DNA of 64,000 nt. It comes from Heterodera schachtii (lineage: Eukaryota; Nematoda; Chromadorea; Rhabditida; Heteroderidae). Made by a program: the position numbers and the translations under genes. Below, in pieces: positions 57,910 to 64,000 of this stretch; the stretch's first letter is position 1; each line of letters begins with the position of its first letter. Below the pieces are notes generated by a model, which searched no databases, had not been told where the DNA came from, and worked only from the letters and a program-made list of their open reading frames with translations. The stretch is from NCBI GenBank assembly GCA_023374025.1, contig SIJG01000029.1, positions 724,342 through 788,341 on the forward strand, written 5' to 3'.

Positions 57910-60900
57910 ACTAAATTGTTGCAAATTTTCTGTCCTCCTTCTCCCCCTCCGCTTCTTCTCCTTCTTCATCGTTGTACTCTTCCTCTTCTTCTTTCTCAAT
58001 TCCATTCTGTTCGTCCGATATTCGTTTGCTGTTGTTTATGCCATCGTACGCTCCCCCCACAAAAACATCTGTCCCCTGCGTTTTGACTGCTGTGTGCACG
58101 TCAATCGGCGCCAATTCGCTGAGTGCTCCGCTGGCACGCAAAAGAATGTAAACCTAAAGAAACAAATTGTAATAGATAAAGCGAAAAAAAGAAGGAGAAG
58201 AGGTGCCTCTTCTGAGCGTTCGACAATGTCTCGGGGAATGCCCATTTTGAAGGCGGTGAAAGTCGCGTAAGACAAATCGATGGTCCCATCCACCAAAGAG
58301 TATTGAAAGTCCAGCGTATCGTCGTCTAATCTTCGCACATCCATCGTTTGAAAACGGAGCAATTTGCTCGGGTCTCGAAGCAAATTACTGAGCGCATGGA
58401 AATGGGAGGAGACGAACACGTGGGGACACCTTTCGACAGGCCCTTCGAGCCAATAGTTCAAACAGGAGGCCAACAGAGCGAGACCAACCTCCTACGAAAG
58501 AGGAAAAGGGCATTTAGTCAAACGGCATTTGAATGGATGTAAAAATACCGTCATTGTCCCCTTGCCGAACTCGTCGATGATCAGCAACGAATTTTCGTCA
58601 CTTTTGGCGATGGCACGTGACATCGAAAAAAGAGCAAAAAAGCGATAGCAAAATGTGCGAGAAAATGAAACAGTTTACAGTACTTGTTTAAGATCGTTGG
58701 CAAACGAAGACATTCCGTCCAACACCGAGTCAATGGTGTAAAGACGGGACAAAATGCGGCTGATCGGACCAATGGTGGCACGTTGGGCGGGTACAAAGGA
58801 ACCGCAACAAGCCAAATAGACGATGGAGCCGACCTAAACAAAACAAAAGAAGTGGAGACCAAAGCAGACGAAATGGCACCATTTTCAAGTAAATGCTTTT
58901 GCCCGATGCATTTGGCCCCGAAAGCACTTTGACTTTGCCGACTTCGGTGGAACTACTGAAGAAATCAAAAATTGAAGTGAATTGGTGAAAAAGTGCATCA
59001 CTCACTGCACTGGGTTGGGCACATATTTTCCATCCTTGCAAATGTGTTCAGCAATTGGATGCCGCGCCTGCTCAATGGCCACAATTGACTCATCCACAAA
59101 TTTGGGCCGTGTCCAATTGTATTTCCGGGCAACAACGGAACTGAAATTGAAATTTAAAAAAGAAATGTCGAGAAACGAACAGTGAGATTAGACAGTCCAA
59201 AGTGGCGGCCAATTCGACGGCACTGAGCACCGCCTCTTTGCTGTCCAAAATACGTTTTTGTAAACTGAAAACGAAGAATTAAGACAATTTTGCATTTTAA
59301 TTGACCCACTTAAGCACAATGTTCGTTTCCGCGTCCACAATTTGCATTTTAATGTCACCAATGTTCTCATCCAACAAACGCATTCGATTCGTTTTGTAAT
59401 AGGACATTCCCTCGGAAGAAAAAATCTGTGAATGGATGGATTTTAAATTTCTATACTCCAAACATTTTTATGTGCGCTTTTTTACAATTTCCACGAGCGC
59501 TTTTGTGTCCGTTGGAATTTGCGTACTTTCCGCCACCATAAGCAAATATCCGATGATCGGAACGTAAGCAACGGAACAACTTTCGATGGAAATGTCCTCC
59601 GCCTCCAAAAGAGCCACCGATGTTAAATCTTCCGGCAATTTTTCGTATAATTGTTTTTCTGTGTAAAATGAAAGACCATTTCCACTGTACCAGGCTTATT
59701 GAAATTGAATGGAATAATTTGTGTATTTTTGGGGGCGTCACGGTCTTAAGAATATACAAAAATGGTAATACTTTTGTCCAGCTCGGGGTCGACGCCTCTG
59801 CAGATGACCAAACGATTTTCACTGATTGATTCGGTAAAATCAATCTAAAAGTGAAGAACATAACACCAATAAAAAAGACTGAAAAGTGACCGACCACTCC
59901 GATGAGAATGGCAGTGAGCTGTTTGAGCGGATCCCTCAAAAAGTGCAGTTTTTCCTTCACTATGGCCATGTTTATCTCACGTTCGTCGAAATAAGTGCCA
60001 ATTTTGACCAATGTGCACAAAGTCTTGAAGGGTATTTACGCACAATCCTTTAAGAAAAACTGACCGTAAAAAAGCTCTTCCAATCGCTGATCGGCACATT
60101 GCCACGGCGCATTCGCTTGAGAATGCCCTTAAAATGTGCTTTTTTCATTTGCTTTTTTGCATTTGTTGCCAACTCTTATGCTGGTGACGTCCTTCAGCAG
60201 AGTGCGTAAGTGCGCGGTCACTTCCAAGTTGCAATCTTGGTACAAATAGGAAATTGCCTCATGGCGAACCATGAGCATTGGCCGGTCTTTGGAGGGCCGT
60301 TCGAACCACATTCTGAAGTGAACGGTATAATTTGTGCACGGGTTCTGTGCATTACCTTAACATTTGCTTGCCGGGCACCGACCGGCACAAATTGCACAGT
60401 TTGAAAATGCTCATGCCTTCCCTTCGGTGGTTGCCCCACACAAACTTTTGCCGGATGGACTTCGGGTTGTAATCGGAGTAGAAAATCTCGAGGGCACGCA
60501 AAGTGACGGAGTCAACCTCCACACAATCCTCACTTAAAAAAACAAACAAAACAAATTTAAGACTGGAAAATGGAAGAACTACAGAATATAGGTGTCAATT
60601 GTGGCGATTAATGAGCGAAGGTCTGAAGTGACGACGGCGGCCGAATCAGCGGAGGAAGAGGAAACGCCCTTCTGTTGCTCAAGGAAACGAAAGAGAGCGC
60701 CGAGGGAACGAATCTGCGGAAAAGTAAGCGATTAGAGCGGAAACAAAGTGAAAAAGGAGCAAATTTAGAGGGGAAATAAATGAAAAAGACAGTCAGTCAC
60801 CATATTTGATGAGGAAAAGTCGAATCGAAAAGCGATTGCCCTTTTCTCGTGGTCAGTGCTTCCAAATATTTGTTCAATTCGCTTTCGGGCGAGACCAAAG

Positions 60901-61582
60901 CCAAAAGTGCACAAAATGGTGGTTTTATTAGAGCAAATTAAGTGATGGAAAATGCCTACCGAATGCGACGTTTGGCAGAAAGTTAAGCGACGGATGCCAA
61001 AATGGGTCCGATGGATTCGCACCTTCGGCGCCACCCTCTTCGTCCTCCACCCCAACCGATGACATTGTGCCTCTTCCGTCATTTGTTGGCGCGGTCGTCG
61101 TCTGTTCGTTGGCGTACGTCCCCAGCTCCATTGAGTCGTCAACGACGGAGTCAGAAAACCCTTTTTGCGTGTCGCCGATGGGGAGCGCGGGCGAATCGGA
61201 ACACATCGAATAGTAATTGCCTTTGGAATATTTGTTGGAAGTGAACTAATCCCTTCGAAGACCCATTAAATGCCAATTCTTTGTAAAACAAACTCACATT
61301 CGGCACGCAATTGCATTTGGAAGGCTTCGTCTTGTGATTTGTTCGCTAAAACGTGCGTCGGTTTGAACTCTCGTAAAACTAAAATGGAAACCAATGAATG
61401 GTTTAATTTGGCACTTTCGCCATTTCAAATGGATGAAACGAACTTCTCGCCAAAATGATGAAATCGGCGTCCTCCGCCAAGTCCCCAATCATTTTCACTT
61501 CCTTTTCTTCTCCGTCATAAATTGCTGCACCCAAACGTTTTGCACTGTATGAAAAGGCGCAAATTAATTCCCTGCGTCCCAT
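57910..61582 (-). CDS. msh-5: MutS homologue MSH5 (meiotic crossover factor)
   Basis: MSH5 pairs with MSH4 to stabilise recombination intermediates in meiosis; it does not repair mismatches. The start at 61582 reads MGRRELICAFSYSAKRLGAA. Then LREFKPTHVLANKSQDEAFQ, an acidic loop, LSEDCVEVDSVTLRALEIFY, GMSIFKLCNLCRSVPGKQML, FERPSKDRPMLMVRHEAISY, KLHFLRDPLKQLTAILIGV and LVICRGVDPELDK. The ATPase has Walker A GPNASGKSIYLKM and Walker B SLLIIDEFGKGT, followed by CPHVFVSSHFHALSNLL and FQTMDVRRLDDDTLDFQYSL. It has no N-terminal mismatch-recognition domain, as expected. An acidic tail (EKEEEEEYNDEEGEEAEGEK) ends the protein. Many short introns. The CCCH gene ends about 300 bp upstream on the same strand. 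Confidence 0.92.
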
Positions 61583-61795
61583 TTTTGCTTCTTTTATTTA
61601 TTTAAAATGTTTCAAATCACCAATAAAAACCGAGAAATTAGACCAACAAAGATAGAAGCAAGATTTCAATAATATAGCAAAAACGACAAATAATACAAAT
61701 TAAAAGGCGATGTGAATTGCTCTTATTTATTCTTTGTATGTATGTGGAATGCAAATAAAATACTAAACAATATTTATAATTGAAAAATTAAAAAT

Positions 61796-61885
61796 GTTAG
61801 TATTAGGGGAGGGGGGGGGGGGGGTTAGGGGAAGTCGGCGGGGAACACGTGGGGAAGGAGGGAAGGGGTTAGGGTTAGGGGTGTT
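61796..61885 (+). repeat. G-rich tract with TTAGGG-like units
   Basis: TTAGGGGAGGGGG and GGGGTTAGGGTTAGGGGTGT lie just past the CCCH gene stop. The common nematode telomere unit is TTAGGC, so this is probably G-rich low complexity rather than a telomere relic. Confidence 0.6.
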
Positions 61886-63086
61886 AGGAGGGGAAGTCAG
61901 CTGGACACAACTTATTGTTAGCGGACGGCGTCAAGGTCAATTTGTCGACCATTTCGACCATCCCACGCCATTCGATTTGTTCAGGAGTGTGTGACGAAGA
62001 CGCGCCCACAGATGGCTGAGGGATTTCCACTCGCAGTCCGTTGCACTTCTGCTGATGGTTCTGTTGCTTCATCTCTTCACGTTCACGACGCAATTCTTCT
62101 TCAATCTAAAAAACAGGAATTTAATACATAAGCCCAAGTCCGGTGTCCTTCTGAATTGCGATTAAAGTAAAATTTAAAATTTTCAATGTGAAAAAGATTA
62201 AAAGAGGTATCTGCTGGGCTTTTCGGGGTCGTTAATATGATTTATTCTGATCCCCGGAACCGAATTCGAACTGAAAACCTATTTTTCGGATCACATGTCG
62301 AATTTTTAAATTTTGTTCAAATCCAAGTTCTTGGACCAGGATTGGAAAATAATCGCATTTAATTTATTTTTGCGTTTTTTTACCTGTGGCAACAAATTGC
62401 GAATCTGACGATTCGATGGGAATTTCTGATGCGAGCGATGATGGAAAGTGGCCGTTGTCATCTGTTGGAAACGGAACAGCGAAAGAGGCAGTGAAGCGGC
62501 GAATGTGGACGAGGGCAGTCCGAACTGCTGGTCGGGATGGATGAACAGACAACGCTCGCCGTAAGGACAGACGCCGTTCTTCGTGTACTTTTCGCAAAGA
62601 CGCGTTTTGTATTTGTTGTTGATCGGAAGAGGCGTTCTGAAACTTTTATTATTAAAAAATGAAATGAATTATGGCAGCATTTAGCAACTTCTTTAAGTCA
62701 TCGAAAGAAATCAAATAAAAAAAAAGTACGGTAAATGAATATGCAAATGGACAAACTGACGTTGCAACTCGCAGTTCTTCAGGACCGTGGGCAAAACGGC
62801 ACTTTGACCCGAAACGACACTCCGCCTGCTCCAGCCAATTCTGGCACATCACCGTTTTGTAATTCTCTTCTGCCTTCCCAGAATGGCGAGTGTGGGCTTG
62901 GAAAACGCGTAACGCTTTGCTTAAAAAGAGTTTGTAAACCCTTACAAAGTATTTGAACGAACAAAACTCACTCAGAGTTGGGATTGATATACTGAAAAAG
63001 ACTTGGGTTGTTGGATCGTTGCTGTGAAAAGGCTGAAGAAGTAAAGGATCGAGAAAAGGGGCGCAGTTGTTGATTAGATAATTCAT
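61884..63086 (-). CDS. Tandem CCCH zinc-finger RNA-binding protein
   Basis: TIS11/OMA/POS-1-type proteins bind AU-rich 3' UTRs and control maternal mRNAs. Two fingers with exact C-x8-C-x5-C-x3-H spacing are visible: YKTVMCQNWLEQAECRFGSK with CRFAH, and YKTRLCEKYTKNGVCPYGER with CLFIH. Each is preceded by the conserved YKT lead-in. The N-terminus starts MNYLINNCAPFLDPLLLQPF; an intron with a GTGAGT donor separates it from the first finger. The tail has SSLASEIPIESSDSQFVATG, then a charged helix (EEELRREREEMKQQNHQQKC) and PSANNKLCPADFPS. Nematode relatives act in germline and early embryo; the exact orthologue is unclear. Confidence 0.93.
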
Positions 63087-63501
63087 AATCCATTATTGGA
63101 TACTTTTGGTGTTAGGTTATGTTCCCGCCTGTAATTTAAAAAATTCTAACAATAAGATTAATGATTTATTCACAAAACCAAATTCCTTTTGGATTAGTTT
63201 ATCAACAAGCAAAAAGAATTTTACAGTCAAAAAACAAGTACAAATTTTCATTTTGGAAAAATTAATTTTTACAAAGACAATGCCAAATGATTTAAATTTG
63301 ATTAATTACAGTATCATACAGAATTTCTTTTTCTCTTTCCCTTTCCTCGCATTATTTAATTTTTGAAGCCCTGAATACACAAATAACTCATTTATCTCCA
63401 AAAAGCTATTCATATTTTATCTTTTTATGAAATGATTGGTGATAAAAAAACAAAATGCTATTGAGAAGAATGCCACTACATTTGAATGATAATTAATGCT
63501 T
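63087..63501. other. Intergenic, AT-rich
   Basis: No coding pattern; it lies between two minus-strand genes and contains possible AATAAA-type signals for the upstream one. Confidence 0.45.
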
Positions 63502-64000
63502 TTACTTCTCATTTAAATGGATCAAGCCCCGTTGGAATCGGCAATTTCTCCTTTTTTTTTCTTTTTCCGTCCTTCCGATGTTTTGTTCAACGTCTTTCAT
63601 AAACATTCTGAAATTTCCATCACTGTTTCTGCCAATTTCTGCTGCTGGCTTTTCATCTTCGTTTTTCTTTTCTTCTCTGTTTTCCCAACCGGTGCCAACG
63701 CTTGGCGGAAAAATCTCTTCGCTATTCCAAGCAAATGGAGCAACTCCACGGTGTTGTTGATCATGGATTGGCTGCTGTCGTTGCGGTTGCTTGGCAAATC
63801 GGTAGTGAGAGAAAGGAATCGGATTTGGCACAATTTGTTGAGTTACAATCGGTTGAAATAACTGAATGCAATGTCATAGGTCTATTATTATTATTAATTG
63901 CTATATTTTACTACATTTAAAATGCTTCCAAGGTCAATGCCTTGACCCCGTTGGTAGCCAAAGTGTGAGTCAACTCCGAAGCGTTGTCCGCCAATTAACA
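63502..64000 (-). CDS. Unidentified protein, C-terminal part only
   Basis: The gene enters from beyond 64000. A first visible exon (about 64000-63915) reads LIGGQRFGVDSHFGYQRGQG and IDLGSI. After an intron with CATTCAG acceptor near 63873, the frame gives LFQPIVTQQIVPNPIPFSHY, RFAKQPQRQQPIHDQQHRGV, PFAWNSEEIFPPSVGTGWEN and a charged end (GRTEKEKKRRNCRFQRGLIH). It is Gln/Pro-rich and without a known domain. Confidence 0.5.

Noticed and set aside
61796..61885. Interstitial telomere relic
   Set aside because: Only two TTAGGG-like units in a G-rich tract, and the usual nematode telomere unit is TTAGGC.
1..64000. tRNA, rRNA, spliced-leader RNA genes, CRISPR arrays or viral genes
   Set aside because: No cloverleaf T-loop/anticodon pattern, regularly spaced repeats or viral domains were recognised by eye; a covariance-model scan would be needed to exclude small RNAs.

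Overview
The window is eukaryotic, gene-dense nuclear DNA from a nematode, most likely a plant-parasitic tylenchid of the cyst-nematode type. Most introns are 35-60 bp. The gene set is nematode-like: a TWK potassium channel, a DAF-5-type Ski protein, UNC-87 with many calponin-like repeats, a TBP-like factor and an SCPx thiolase. At least eight introns use GC-AG splice sites, a feature I recall as raised in cyst nematodes. The species is an inference. Gene models below were built by joining reading frames across splice sites, so exon ends are predictions and protein lengths are approximate.

Layout. 1-6.7 kb, + strand: 3' part of a two-pore K+ channel, a TBP-like factor (TLF/TRF2), and the amino-terminal half of TRAPPC8. 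7.0-11.2 kb: Ski/Sno (DAF-5-like) on -, branched-chain dehydrogenase E2 (DBT) on +, and a 78-residue secreted peptide on -. 12.3-13.6 kb: an aquaglyceroporin on -. 13.6-17.9 kb: purine-rich, gene-free DNA. 17.9-24.1 kb: EBP2 on +, then on - an ankyrin protein, a glycine-rich protein and a small secreted protein. 24.1-27.0 kb: gene-free, with a G/C-tipped repeat. 27.0-29.2 kb: a tyrosine phosphatase divergent from a membrane-anchored lysine-rich protein. 30.3-33.4 kb: an unusual pentameric ligand-gated channel. 35.5-40.5 kb: unc-87 and a truncated duplicate of its 3' end, separated by a hAT-type MITE and a small Cys/His-rich gene. 40.5-47.7 kb: pyrimidine-rich, gene-poor DNA with two more MITEs. 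47.8-51.2 kb: an unidentified gene with a MITE in each of three introns. 51.3-56.6 kb, - strand: SCPx (thiolase plus SCP2 domain, with a small antisense gene nested in it) and an atypical aquaporin. 57.1-57.8 kb, +: a small multi-pass protein. 57.9-64 kb, - strand: MSH5, a tandem CCCH zinc-finger protein, and the end of an unidentified gene.

There is no single pathway cluster; the genes are mostly unrelated housekeeping, meiotic, signalling and muscle genes. K2P-TLF-TRAPPC8 on + and unknown-CCCH-MSH5 on - lie in closely spaced same-strand runs that could be nematode operons, but no intercistronic signal was confirmed.

The strongest unusual signals are: a cluster of at least six non-autonomous hAT-like elements with 8-bp target duplications, several sharing internal sequence while differing at their ends; the density of GC-AG introns; a Cys-loop-family receptor without the two loop cysteines and with EGR in place of PAR before M2; an SCPx fusion; a TRAPPC8 gene lacking its second half; and about forty homopolymeric G/C tracts. 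Some single-base frame breaks (K2P near 115, aquaporin near 55585) may be assembly errors.
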